From: Antedon mediterranea
Taxonomy: Eukaryota; Echinodermata; Crinoidea; Comatulida; Antedonidae
Assembly: GCF_964355755.1 (NCBI RefSeq)
Contig: NC_092679.1
Span: forward strand, 9,674,001-9,738,000
DNA length: 64,000 bases
Direction of reading: 5' to 3'
In this document: one piece after another, positions 14,400 through 25,412 of the stretch
Position numbering within the stretch: position 1 is the stretch's first letter
Layout: each line of letters begins with the position of its first letter
The notes under the pieces: model-generated
Database searches by the model: none
What the model saw: only the letters and a program-made list of their open reading frames with translations
Told to the model about the DNA's origin: nothing
Position numbers and translations under genes: made by a program

Positions 14400-15850
14400 A
14401 ACAAGTTTTTTCGAAAATCACAAAAGAGTCTAAAATATCTCGAAATGCGATTTGAAGCTATTCTAAGCACTTTGGTGTTTTTATGTTAACAAGTTTTTTC
14501 GAAATCACAAAATGGTCTAAAATGTCTCCAAATGCGATTTGAAGCTAATCTTAGCACATTGGTGTTTTTATGTTAACAAGTTTTTTCGAAAATCACAAAA
14601 TGGTCTAAAACGACTCCAAATGCGATTTGAAGCTATTCTGTATACTTTGGTGTTTTTATGTTAACAAGTTTTTTCGAAAATCACAAAATGGTCTAAAACG
14701 TCTCCAAATGCGATTTGAAGCTATTCTAAGCACTTTGGTGTTTTTATGTTAACAAGTTTTTTCGAAAATCACAAAATGGTCTAAAACGTCTCCAAATGCG
14801 ATTTGAAGCTATTCTGTACACTTTGATGTTTTTATGTTAACAAGTTTTTTCGAAAATCACAAAATGGTCTAAAACGTTTCCAAATGCGATTTGAAGCTAT
14901 TCTGTACACTTTGATGTTTTGTGTGAAAATTTTCTGTCGAAATGCTCAAAATGGTCAAAAACGTTTTTAAATACGATATTAAGCTACTTTGTGCTCTTTG
15001 ATGTTTTTGTATGAAATGTTTTATCGAAATGCTCAAAATGGTCTAAAACGGTTTCTAATAGTGATTTCAAGCACTTTGATGTTTTTGTGTAACCAAGTTT
15101 TTCGAAAATCACAAAATTGTCTAAAACGTCTCCAAATGCGATTTGAAGCTATTCTGTACACTTTGATGTTTTTATGTTAAAAAGTTTTTCGAAAATCACA
15201 AAATGGTCTAAAACGTCTCCAAATGCGATTTTAAGCTATTCTAAGCACTTTGGTGTTTTTATGTTGACAAGTTTTTTTGAAAATCACAAAAGAGTCTAAA
15301 ATATCTCGAAATGCGATTTGAAGCTATTCTAAGCACTTTGGTGTTTTTATGTTAACAAGTTTTTTCGAAATCACAAAATGGTCTAAAATGTCTCCAAATG
15401 CGATTTGAAGCTAATCTTAGCACATTGGTGTTTTTATGTTAACAAGTTTTTTCGAAAATCACAAAATGGTCTAAAACGACTCCAAATGCGATTTGAAGCT
15501 ATTCTGTATACTTTGGTGTTTTTATGTTAACAAGTTTTTTCGAAAATCACAAAATGGTCTAAAACGTCTCCAAATGCGATTTGAAGCTATTCTAAGCACT
15601 TTGGTGTTTTTATGTTAACAAGTTTTTTCGAAAATCACAAAATGGTCTAAAACGTCTCCAAATGCGATTTGAAGCTATTCTGTACACTTTGATGTTTTTA
15701 TGTTAACAAGTTTTTTCGAAAATCACAAAATGGTCTAAAACGTTTCCAAATGCGATTTGAAGCTATTCTGTACACTTTGATGTTTTGTGTGAAAATTTTC
15801 TGTCGAAATGCTCAAAATGGTCATAAACGTTTTTAAATACGATATTAAGC
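14400..15850. repeat. 866-bp tandem duplication in the satellite
   Basis: The rare variants agagtctaaaatatctcg (14425 and 15291) and cgactccaaatg (14611 and 15477) recur at offset 866. They are followed in both copies by the 87/77-bp diverged monomer pair. A further partial copy starts near 16069 at a different offset (778) and then departs, so this is local amplification rather than a regular longer array. Confidence 0.8.
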
Positions 15851-18800
15851 TACTTTGTGCTCTTTGATGTTTTTGTGTGAAAAGTTTTATCGAAATGCTC
15901 AAAATGGTCTAAAACGGTTTCTAATGTGATTTCAAGCACTTTGATGTTTTTGTGTAACCAAGTTTTTCGAAAATCACAAAATTGTCTAAAACGTCTCCAA
16001 ATGCGATTTGAAGCTATTCTGTACACTTTGATGTTTTTATGTTAACAAGTTTTTTCGAAAATCACAAAAGAGTCTAAAATATCTCGAAATGCGATTTGAA
16101 GCTATTCTAAGCACTTTGGTGTTTTTATGTTAACAAGTTTTTTCGAAAATCACAAAATGGTCTAAAATGTCTCCAAATGCGATTTGAAGCTATTCTAAGC
16201 ACTTTGGTGTTTTTATGGAAACAATTTTTTTCGTAAATCACAAAATGGTCTAAAACGTCTCCAATAGCGATTTGAAGCTTTTCTGTACACTTTGGTGTTT
16301 TTATGTTAACAAGTTTTTTCGAAAATCACAAAATGGTCTAAAACGTCTACAAATGCGATTTGAAGCTATTCTGTACACTTTGATGTTTTTATGTTAACTA
16401 GTTTTTTCGAAAATCAGAAAATGGTCTAAAACGTCTACAAATGCGATTTGAAGCTATTCTGTACACTTTGATGTTTTTATGTTAACAAGTTTTTTCGAAA
16501 ATCACAAAATGGTCTAAAACGTATCCAAATGCGATTTGAAGCTATTCTGTACACTTTGATGTTTTGTGTGAAAATTTTCTGTCGAAATGCTCAAAATGGT
16601 CAAAAACGTTTTTAAATACGATATTAAGCTACTTTGTGCTCTTTGATGTTTTTGTGTGAAATGTTTTATCGAAATGCTCAAAATGGTCTAAAACGGTTTA
16701 TAATGTGATTTCAAGCACTTTGATGTTTTTGTATAACCAAGTTTTTCGAAAATCACAAAATTGTCTAAAACGTCTCCAAATGCGATTTGAAGCTATTCTG
16801 TACACTTTGATGTTTTTATGTTAACAAGTTTTTCGAAAATCACAAAATGGTCTAAAACGTCTCCAAATGCGATTTGAAGCTATTCTGTATACTTTGGTGT
16901 TTTTATGTTAACAAGTTTTTTTCGAAAATCACAAAATGGTCTAAAACGTCTCCAAATGCGATTTGAAGCTATTCTGTACACTTTGGTGTTTTTATGTTAA
17001 CAAGTTTTTTCGAAAATCACAAAATGGTCTAAAACGTCTCCAAATGCGATTTCAAGCTATTCTGTACACTTTGCTGTTTTGTGTGAAAAATGTTTGTCGA
17101 AATCCTCAAAATGGTCAAAAACATTTTTAAATACGATATTAAGCTATTTTGTGCTCTTTGATGTTTTTGTGTGAAAAGTTTTATCGAAATGCTCAAAATG
17201 GTCTAAAACGGTTTCTAATGTGATTTTAAGCACTTTGATGTTTTTGTGGAACCAAGTTTTTTCGAAAATCACTAAATGGTCTAAAACGTCTCCAAATGTG
17301 ATTTGAAGCTATTCTAAGCACTTTGGTGTTTTTATGTTAACAGTTTTTTCGAAAATCACAAAATGGTCTAAAACGTCTCCAAATGCGATTTGAAGCTATT
17401 CTGTACACTTTGATGTTTTTATGGTAACAAGTTTTTTAGAAAATCACAAAATGGTCTAAAACATCTCCAAATGCGATTTAAAGCTATTTTAAGCACTTTT
17501 GTGTTTTTGTGTAACCAAGTTTTTTCGAAAATCACAAAAGGGTCTAAAATGTCTCTAAATGCGATTTGAAGCTACTCTAAGCACTTTGGTGTTTTTATGT
17601 TAACAAGTTTTTTCGAAAATCACAAAATGGTCTAAAATGTCTCCAAATGCGATTTGAAGCTATTCTGTACACTTTGCTGTTTTGTGTGAAAAATGTTTGT
17701 CGAAATCCTCAAAATGGTCTAAAACGTTTTTAAATACGATCTTAAGCTATTTTGTGCTCTTTGATGTTTTTGTGTGAAAAGTTTTATCGAAATACTCCAA
17801 AATGGTCTAAAACGGTTTCTAATGTGATTTTAAGCACTTTGATGTTTTTGTGTAACCAAGTTTTTTCGAAAATCACAAAATGGTCTAAAATGTCTCCAAA
17901 TGCGATTTGAAGCTATTCTAAGCACTTTGGTGTTTTTATGGAAACAATTTTTTTCGAAAATTACAAAATGGTCTAAAACGTCTCCAATAGCGATTTGAAG
18001 CTTTTCTGTACACTTTGGTGTTTTTATGTTAACAAGTTTTTTCGAAAATCACAAAATGGTCTAAAACGTCTCCAAATGCGATTTGAAGCTATTCTGTACA
18101 CTTTGATGTTTTTATGTTAACAAGTTTTTTAGAAAATCACAAAATGGTCTAAAATGTCTCGAAATGCGATTTGAAGCTATTCTAAGCACTTTGGTGTTTT
18201 TATGTTAACAAGTTTTTTCGAAAATCACAAAATGGTCTAGAACGTCTCCAAAAGCGATTTGAAGCTATTTTAAGCACTTTGGTGCTTTTGTGTAACCAAG
18301 TTTTTTCGAAAATCACGAAATGGTCTAAAACGTCTCCAAATGCGATTTGAAGCTATTCTAAGCACTTTGGTGTTTTTACGTTAACAAGTTTTTTCGAAAA
18401 TCACAAAATGGTCTAAAACGTCTAGAAATGCGATTTGAAGCTATTCTGTACACTTTGATGTTTTTATGTTAAGTTTTTTCGAAAATCACAAAATGGTCTA
18501 AAACGTCTCCAAATGCGATTTGAAGCTATTTTAAGCACTTTGGTGTTTTTATCTTAACAAGTTTTTTCGAAAATCACAAAATGGTCTAGAACGTCTCCAA
18601 ATGCGATTTGAAGCTATTCTAAGCACTTTGGTGTTTTTATGTTAACAAGTTTTTTCAAAAATCACAAAACGGTCTAAAACGTCTCCAAATGCGATTTGAA
18701 GCTATTCTGTACACTTTGATGTTTTTATGTTAACAAGTTTTTTCAAAAATCACAAAATGGTCTAAAACGTTTCCAAATGCGATTTGAAGCTATTCTGTAC

Positions 18801-19921
18801 ACTTTGATGTTTTGTGTGAAAATTTTCTGTCGAAATGCTCAAAATGGTCAAAAACGTTTTTAAATACGATATTAAGCTACTTTGTGCTCTTTGATGTTTT
18901 TGTGTGAAAAGTTTTATCGAAATGCTCAAAATGGTCTAAAACGGTTTCTAATGTGATTTCAAGCACTTTGATGTTTTTGTGTAACCAAGTTTTTCAAAAA
19001 TCACAAAATTGTCTAAAACGTCTCGAAATGCGATTTGAAGCTATTCTGTACACTTTGATGTTTTTATGTTAACAAGTTTTTTCGAAAATCACAAAAGAGT
19101 CTAAAATATCTCGAAATGCGATTTGAAGCTATTCTAAGCACTTTGGTGTTTTTATGTTAACAAGTTTTTTCGAAATCACAAAATGGTCTAAAATGTCTCC
19201 AAATGCGATTTGAAGCTAATCTTAGCACATTGGTGTTTTTATGTTAACAAGTTTTTTCGAAAATCACAAAATGGTCTAAAACGTCTCCAAATGCGATTTG
19301 AAGCAATTCTAAGCACTTTGGTGTTTTTATGTTAACAAGTTTTTTCGAAAATCACAAAATGGTCTAAAACGTCTCCAAATGCGATTTGAAGCTATTCTGT
19401 ACACTTTGATGTTTTTATGTTAAAAAGTTTTTTCGAAAATCACAAAATGGTCTAAAACGTTTCCAAATGGGATTTGAAGCTATTCTGTACACTTTGATGT
19501 TTTGTGTGAAAATTTTCTGTCGAAATGCTCAAAATGGTCATAAACGTTTTTAAATACGATATTAAGCTACTTTGTGCTCTTTGATGTTTTTGTGTGAAAA
19601 GTTTTATCGAAATGCTCAAAATGGTCTAAAACGGTTTCTACTGTGATTTCAAGCACTTTGATGTTTTTGTGTAACCAAGTTTTTCGAAAATCACAAAATT
19701 GTCTAAAACGTCTCCAAATGCGATTTGAAGCTATTCTGTACACTTTGATGTTTTTATGTTAACAAGTTTTTTCGAAAATCACAAAAGAGTCTAAAATATC
19801 TCGAAATGCGATTTGAAGCTATTCTAAGCACTTTGGTGTTTTTATGTTAACAAGTTTTTTCGAAATCACAAAATGGTCTAAAATTTCTCCAAATGCGATT
19901 TGAAGCTAATCTTAGCACATT

Positions 19922-20549
19922 TAGTGCCTTAAGGGAAAAAATGGTCAAAAACGTTACACGGATGACAAAGTTTTCAAATTTTGCACATATGTTCACTTGG
20001 ACATACAGATTAAAAAAATCACTGTAGCCAAGAAAAAAAATGTATTTTATGACCATATTTGGAGTATTTTCAAAATGGCCGCCAAAACAAAATGATGGTC
20101 CATATCTTAGTAACCGGTAGGGGTACAGAGTTCATTTTAGTGTTAAATTGCTTAGAACACATATGTTTCTATTCACTCTAATACAACATTTTATTAGAAA
20201 ATGGCCGAAATCATCATTTCCAGAATTGTGACCTTTGACCCTAGTATGGTCATATCTCGATAACTACTGACAGTAGAAACATGAGGTTGGTCTTAAAATA
20301 TTCACAATATACATGTTAGTATTTGGTCTAACGAACTATTTTTCCCAAAAGTGACTGGAAATCATAATATTGACCTTTGACCCGATAACCTCAAATTTCG
20401 TTACCAAATGCGCATAACATCAAAATATTGGGCTTAAATTGTCAAAAATGTATATTTTTGTATTAATTAAGGTAATGACTGAATTTGTCAATTGACCAGA
20501 AGTAATTATATTAACTTTTGACTTAAATTTTGTTTTATATCACTACAAC
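19922..20549. repeat. Left terminal inverted repeat of the DNA transposon
   Basis: About 628 bp that matches the reverse complement of 25413-26035 closely, ending inside at cactacaac. Differences are few (for example ccaaatgcg here versus ccgaatgcg in the other copy). The tips differ more: this end reads TAGTGCCTTAAGGG then AAAAAATGG before the shared GGTCAAAAACGTTACACGG, while the right end has an extra GGGG and lacks the A-rich insert. It contains two copies of TGACCTTTGACCC (20229-20241 and 20371-20383). Confidence 0.92.
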
Positions 20550-20939
20550 ATTGGCAGTAAATCGTCAAACACTTATTTTTCACGCAATACATTGTTTTCT
20601 CAACAAATTTAAACAATTACTTTTTCATATGATATGTTTGTTTAGAATGATTCAGATTGTTGTATCTAGAGATATGGCCTACCTGGTTATGTGTAGAGGA
20701 ATGTTACATTTTACTATGCGTGATTACATTTCCAGATTATTTTCTGCAAGTTGTAAGCTTCAATAAATTAATATAACTGTTTTGCAGTGTATTATATTTA
20801 CAGTTTACACTTCTTCATTTTATATTTCAAACCTCAGTTATTAAAAAATAAAATAAATAAATAATAATAATAAGTATTAACTATGTCTTAGAAATAATAA
20901 ATTCTGACACGGATCGTCTGTATTCAATTACGAGTAATA
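20550..20939. other. Transposon 3' noncoding interval
   Basis: This lies between the left TIR and the stop codon of the transposon gene. It is AT-rich, with an ataaataataataata run at about 20845-20880. A 78-codon plus-strand ORF starts inside the TIR at 20530, but it has low complexity and no recognisable domain, so I do not call it a gene. No clear polyadenylation signal was identified on the minus strand. Confidence 0.6.
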
Positions 20940-21218
20940 TTATCTGGGACATTTGCAGCTGCACAGTTCTGTACAAGGGAGGTTGGATTTGGCACATTTG
21001 CAAGTCACACAACCACGGTCAGATTTGCAGCCACATTTGATAAGTTCATTGCAGGCCTTGGCTGCTTCTGGTTTAGTCATCCAAACTGGCTTCCAATGTG
21101 TGTCTTCTAATGTCCAACCCCAATCTTCTGGAGTAGGAATAGTTGGTTCAGCATTCTGACAAGTGGTCCATATACCTCCTTGATATATGGCTCTTTTCAC
21201 ATGTTGAAGTAATGCATC
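20940..21218 (-). CDS. Last exon: CXC (tesmin/TSO1-like) cysteine-rich domain
   Basis: The terminal exon of the transposon gene has 93 codons including the stop. The acceptor is a TTTATATTGTAG sequence ending at 21219, and the exon opens in frame with DALLQHVKRA. It continues through a W-rich linker (WGWTLEDTHWKPVWM) to a cysteine cluster of the form CGCK...GCVTCKCAK...PCTELCSCKC, then stops. This spacing is that of tesmin/TSO1-type CXC domains, which bind zinc and DNA. In a transposon protein it probably helps recognise DNA. It is joined to the nuclease exon by a 109-bp phase-0 intron. The CXC assignment is strong. The claim that it is the normal C-terminus of this gene rests on splice sites read by eye and on my recollection of homologous invertebrate proteins. 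Confidence 0.8.
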   Translation of the reverse strand, partial: DALLQHVKRAIYQGGIWTTCQNAEPTIPTPEDWGWTLEDTHWKPVWMTKPEAAKACNELIKCGCKSDRGCVTCKCAKSNLPCTELCSCKCPR

Positions 21219-21327
21219 CTACAATATAAATGTAATATAATGTACAAACAATGCTGTTTAGTTGAATAAAAAAAAGTATGCACTAAGTATAAGTTTAATT
21301 GTATTCCAACCATTCAATTTTAATTAC
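21219..21327 (-). other. Phase-0 spliceosomal intron
   Basis: On the minus strand the preceding exon ends CCACCCAG and the intron opens GTAATTAAAA. It ends TTTATATTGTAG before GATGCATTAC. Removing it keeps the frame and joins ...HVPPTQ to DALLQHV... Without splicing, translation would hit a stop at 21295. The length is 109 bp. This is a prediction from splice consensus plus frame. Confidence 0.75.
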
Positions 21328-22387
21328 CTGGGTGGGTGGAACATGAGCAATATCCTTGTTCTTCTGTGAAAACATATTTCGACGGGCTTCATTTACTGAT
21401 AATGATATGCTGCTTTTGTTGTATAGAAGAATAGTGAGCCGCTCAATATGTTTGAAGTTGAGAGAAAGACAGTCAACTTGTTGAAAAGGATGTCTGTACA
21501 TGGAAAGAAATGCCTCTGTTGCCTCTGGAAATGATTTCCATGCTTTCCAAGCACTCTTCTTACTCTTACCGAAAAATGAGGATGTAGTGTCACAACCTGA
21601 AAAAGCATGGAAAAGTGGAAGGGCGCATGCCATGCTTTCACCTAGGTGTCTACACATGTTGTTGATGTTATAGTAACAGAAGTGATTACCAGTGCCGAAT
21701 GCAACCCACAGTTTCAGTTCAGGAAATCGATGGCAAAGATTGAAAAATTGACCAATTAGAATGATGATAATGTCAGTATCCACAGTTCGCACCATGATTT
21801 GTCTTGCACCATGCTCCAACGAGTGCACCAAATGAATTACAATCCTGGTATCTGCTTCTTCTTGTGTTGAGTTACTCATGTTGTTTCCTTTAGATATGAC
21901 TGATGTACCCTTTGTTATGTACACATTCTTGTTGTCTGTAAATGATTGTTGTTCAACTAACTCAGACAAATATAGGAATAGTTCCTCTTTGTTTTTGGAA
22001 TTAAGAAGGAAGTCTTTCCACTTGACAGGTGTCTTGGTTTTTGGTTCTACTTTTAAGCGTACACCTTTACCTCTCTTCTCTCTAGTAGATTCTTTAATGC
22101 TTGATGAAATATATCTATCCCACACAACATCTATGCGGCTGGTTGTCAATAATTCACGCTTAATAAAACCTAAAAATACTTGCTGGCCAAATTCAAGAAA
22201 GGTAGGCGCAGTGGGCAAAGTGTGTATAAGAGTTCCTCCGTCAAATATTTTTGCATCAAAGCGGTTTGGTGGTTCTTCTTTACCGTCACAGTTAAGACAT
22301 TTCAGTAACTCTGACTTTGTCCCAAAGCGAAGCTTACCATCGTCTGAGAGAGCAGGTGGATAAAATTGGTTCTCATGTGAGAAAAAA
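21328..22387 (-). CDS. Transposon protein, XPG/PIN-like nuclease part (frame-shifted from upstream part)
   Basis: About 350 codons read from the T-run at 22382-22387 to the intron. Acidic motifs appear in order: EEADTRIVIHL, then VRTVDTDIIIIL, then HAFSGCDTTSSFFGK. The spacing recalls the catalytic core of FEN1/XPG-type PIN nucleases, where clustered aspartates bind metal ions, so the likely role is DNA cleavage during transposition. Upstream, FFSHENQF and the VVWDRY region are typical of the same invertebrate repeat family. The frame differs by one base from the upstream coding part. The break coincides with a run of six T on the coding strand, consistent with loss of one T. Nuclease activity is inferred from motifs only. 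There is no proper start codon: this is an internal part of a longer protein. Confidence 0.75.
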
Positions 22388-24503
22388 CAGCAAGGTCGCC
22401 GTCTCTTTGCTGGTTTGCAATGTATAATCGAGCAAACAGACTAATCTCATCGCGAGCAGCACTTAACTTATTATTTTTCTGTTTGCATTTAGGCTTTCTT
22501 GATTTCAGTAGTGCCAGTGAATTTTTCTTTATGGAATCGTGGATTGACTTGCTTTTGTCTTCAAGTACTTCTTTCTTAAACGTATTGTAACGTGATTTTC
22601 CTATTTTCTCTACCGTTCGAACGGTGGTAATAACCGACTCTTCTGCACAATATCTGGTGTTCAAAATCAGCAGCTCTGGACAGTCATCTTGAAACGGATT
22701 TCCAAATCCTCTGATTACTTCAATCAAACTCTTGCTTTGTTTTTGAAAGGTTAGCTGCGTTGAAATGCCCTCTTCATGGTGATTGAAATTTACTTCAGGA
22801 TCTTCTGGTCGCGTGTAACCCTCTTCAAACTCTGTTAAAAGCCGTGCCTGTTCTGGTCCACTAATCATCCATCTTTTGAATGCAGTAGGATTTTCAGTAA
22901 GGCCCACAGCTCCTCCTTTACCCTTAACCTTTGCATTATCCTGCTCATGTGCCTGATCTCTGGGGATACAGGAGAATCTGTTGTTATTCTTGTTAACAAC
23001 CCAATTTTTGTAGATATCTTCCTTGATAGCAGATGGTAGTGCTTTCATGTCACGGATGTGAACACTTACCCAACGACTGTAATTCTGATGGTCAAATGCG
23101 AAAAACAGGTAGATAAGTGCTTCAAGGGCTTCTACAAAAAGTGGGAAGTTTCTTTCACGATGCGCTCGGATAAAAATAAGTATGAGGACTTCGGAATTTA
23201 GGACAATGTCCCAAAATTGAAAAGTAGGACTTTTATCAATCATGTCGAGTCGCCATCCTTCGAAGCTTGTATTCTCGTTACTGAACATTTCACTTTTCTC
23301 GTAAGCCTCACGCTGTAGCTTATGTAGTACAAGAGATGTTACTTGGTGGGCATGACGAGTACGAGTAATATGGGAACATGTCAAAAAGGAGTCAACTACC
23401 CCTGAAGTACCAATACCAGCTTCAGTAAGAGCATTAGTCCATCCAGAGCAGGCTAAAAAATCGCCAAGAGCATTCCATAATCCCTTTTCTAGATGAAGGC
23501 CTCCAAAAAGGATAACATATTTGTCCTCTCCATAGATGTCTGGCCATTTCCATTGAATGTATTTGGATTTTGCAAAAATAGGACAATCACATGCCATTAC
23601 CGGGATCTGACCAGGGTTAAAAAATTCTGTTGTTGATTGTAAGATGTTCATACCATGTTTTATCATCGCTATAGAATCTGCTTTTTCCTGAAAAAGTGGC
23701 AATAAAGAGCTAATTGCACGTGGATTATACGAATACGATTGAAGAGAGGCGTGATAAGCTGCCCAAGAAATAGGTTGTCCTTTTGTAAGCGTTTCCAACT
23801 TCAGAAGATCCATGGCATGCCTCATCCACTCTCCTTCCCTCTCTTGAGCCATATGTAGGTTTCCTTCAAACGCAATTGGGTTACTATTCGGCACAGACGT
23901 CGTTAAAATATTGAAGGAAGCAGCTGGTACTACAGAATACGTTTCTGGTAGTTCAGGCTTTACCATCATCGCATTCTCAAACTGTAAAGTTGCTGCCTCT
24001 CTGCGTATTCCTAGGTTATCAGCTGATGGCTGTTGGACTATGCTAATTCCAGTCCCATGAAATGATCCTTGTGCTGTGGTAGAAGAAGGATTATAGTCTA
24101 AATTGTCTAATGCTCCAATTACTGCCAAACCTTTCCGAAGATTAGACGGACACACAATATCATCAGTCTTGAACTGCTTACACATCGAGTAAGTTAGAGA
24201 TTCCTCAAGTTGAAGGATTCGTTTGTAGTTGATGCTTATACCTAACTGTGCAAGTTGATCTATGAGTAGCTTACTTCTGGTATTGGTGTGAATAAGCATC
24301 CCAATGTAAATTGGTAGAGGTGGTTCTCGGTTTAGGTTATGACGCTCAGTAGGCCTACCAGTTTCTTCTCTTACCTTCTTCTTGGAGTTATAAGAAATCA
24401 ATTGGGATATTGTAAGGCATGTCTGTGAATTGTCAACGTGCTCCTTCGTGTTTGGCCCATATAAAATCATAGCTATCAGCATTTTTAAACTTGGTGATAC
24501 CAT
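22388..24503 (-). CDS. Transposon protein, N-terminal part
   Basis: An open frame of about 705 codons from ATG at 24503 to the frame break at 22382-22387 (the frame itself runs to a stop at 22302). I recognise no named catalytic domain. A conserved-looking centre near residues 308-420 contains MACDCPIFAKSKYIQW, VILFGGLHLEKGLW and DFLACSGWTNAL, a signature I associate with long repetitive-family proteins of cnidarians and echinoderms that also carry the GCDTT nuclease motif. The part just before the break (SLFARLYIANQQRDGDL) flows into the next part if one base is restored. The frame is open upstream of the ATG back to a TAA at 24533-24535. A possible splice acceptor (AAACAG, exon from 24529) suggests earlier exons, so this ATG may not be the true start. 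Confidence 0.7.
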
Positions 24504-24529
24504 CTCTTGGCAACGAGGAGGAAATGCCC

Positions 24530-25412
24530 CTGTTTACTTACACCTAGTCTAGTCATAGGACTAGTGTCTCGAACATAAATTCTGTGAAATATATAGAGTA
24601 AACTTAAACAAATAACAATCCTGATAGTTAAAAAATAAATATGAATGTTTTTCTTTTATTCATTTTCTATCATTCATGTTTTAACCAAAATACGTGTAAG
24701 AAGCAATTCCTGTACCTATTGGTCCTAAACCTATAGCCTACATCAATTATTTAAAGTTATTAAAAAAAATTGTAATTATTTAAATTATTTAAAGTTAAAT
24801 TTAATAATGATGTGTAATTGCAATATAATTTTTCACAAAACTACACTTGGGACTCCCTGTAACTAAGCATTTGCTAGGCCTATGAGAGGCATCCGCTTTG
24901 CATTGCCACAGTCGTTTTCGCCGTGGAGGTATGCCTAGCAACGAGCCTGTGTTAGCCTAGCCTAATTGATAATCAATTTAAATGCTTAAAAGAAACAAGA
25001 AAGTAAATTAATGGTAACCTAATGCTTTAAAGTGGTAAATCAATATATATATTTAATAAAAACACTTGTTTGAAATCAACAACTGCTTTATAAGCATAAA
25101 AATACTTACCACTTGGCAATTATCCACCTGTCAACACGTTTGACTTCATAAACTTTTAGCCAATCAGAATGCCGGATTTTATGAATACTCATTTTGGAGG
25201 GAAATCTTTGTCTAGGTAATACTATAGTAATTGATTGTATATAAAAGGGGTTCTATGGACCTTAAATAATGAAATCATTGTTATTATTAGTATTTATTAT
25301 TCTCAAATAGAAACTATTATAACAAATATTGTGATTTATTTTAACTGGTCTTTGGAATGTTAAAAAATAGATTATGTCGAAAAGGCACTGCTTCTCTATA
25401 ACACTGAAGTTA
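24530..25412. other. Transposon 5' noncoding interval with possible promoter and leader exon
   Basis: About 880 bp between the coding region and the right TIR. Most is AT-rich. A GC-richer patch at about 24870-24965 with aggccta motifs could be a 5' exon or a promoter core for the minus-strand gene, but I could not define an ORF in it. On the plus strand there is a CCAAT motif (25160-25164) and a strong TATA-like motif TATATAAAAGGGG (25238-25250), pointing towards the right TIR and away from the gene. Confidence 0.4.

Larger units (their letters stand above)
1..19921. repeat. Satellite array, segment 1
   Basis: Tandem satellite. The main monomer is about 88 bp, phased here on cactttggtg, with landmarks atgttaacaag, tttcgaaaatcac, aaatggtctaaaacgtctcc, aaatgcgatttgaagct and attctaag. 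Two diverged monomers recur as a fixed pair followed by a variant main monomer. One is about 87 bp (gtgtgaaaattttctgtcg, ggtcaaaaacgttttt, acgatattaagctac). The other is about 77 bp (gtgctctttgatg, ttttatcgaaatgc, aaaacggtttctaatgtg) and lacks the usual monomer end. The next monomer carries gtgtaaccaag. I count roughly two dozen such blocks here. No gene is visible; ORFs in it are repeat by-products. The segment ends where a DNA transposon has inserted (target ATT, 19919-19921). Confidence 0.97.

Noticed and set aside
1-19921. CRISPR-like array
   Set aside because: Repeats are contiguous ~88-bp monomers with no unique spacers, in eukaryotic transposon-rich DNA.
19847-20056. ORFs crossing the satellite-TIR borders (also 25906-26142)
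   Set aside because: They run across an insertion junction and encode low-complexity sequence; chance ORFs.
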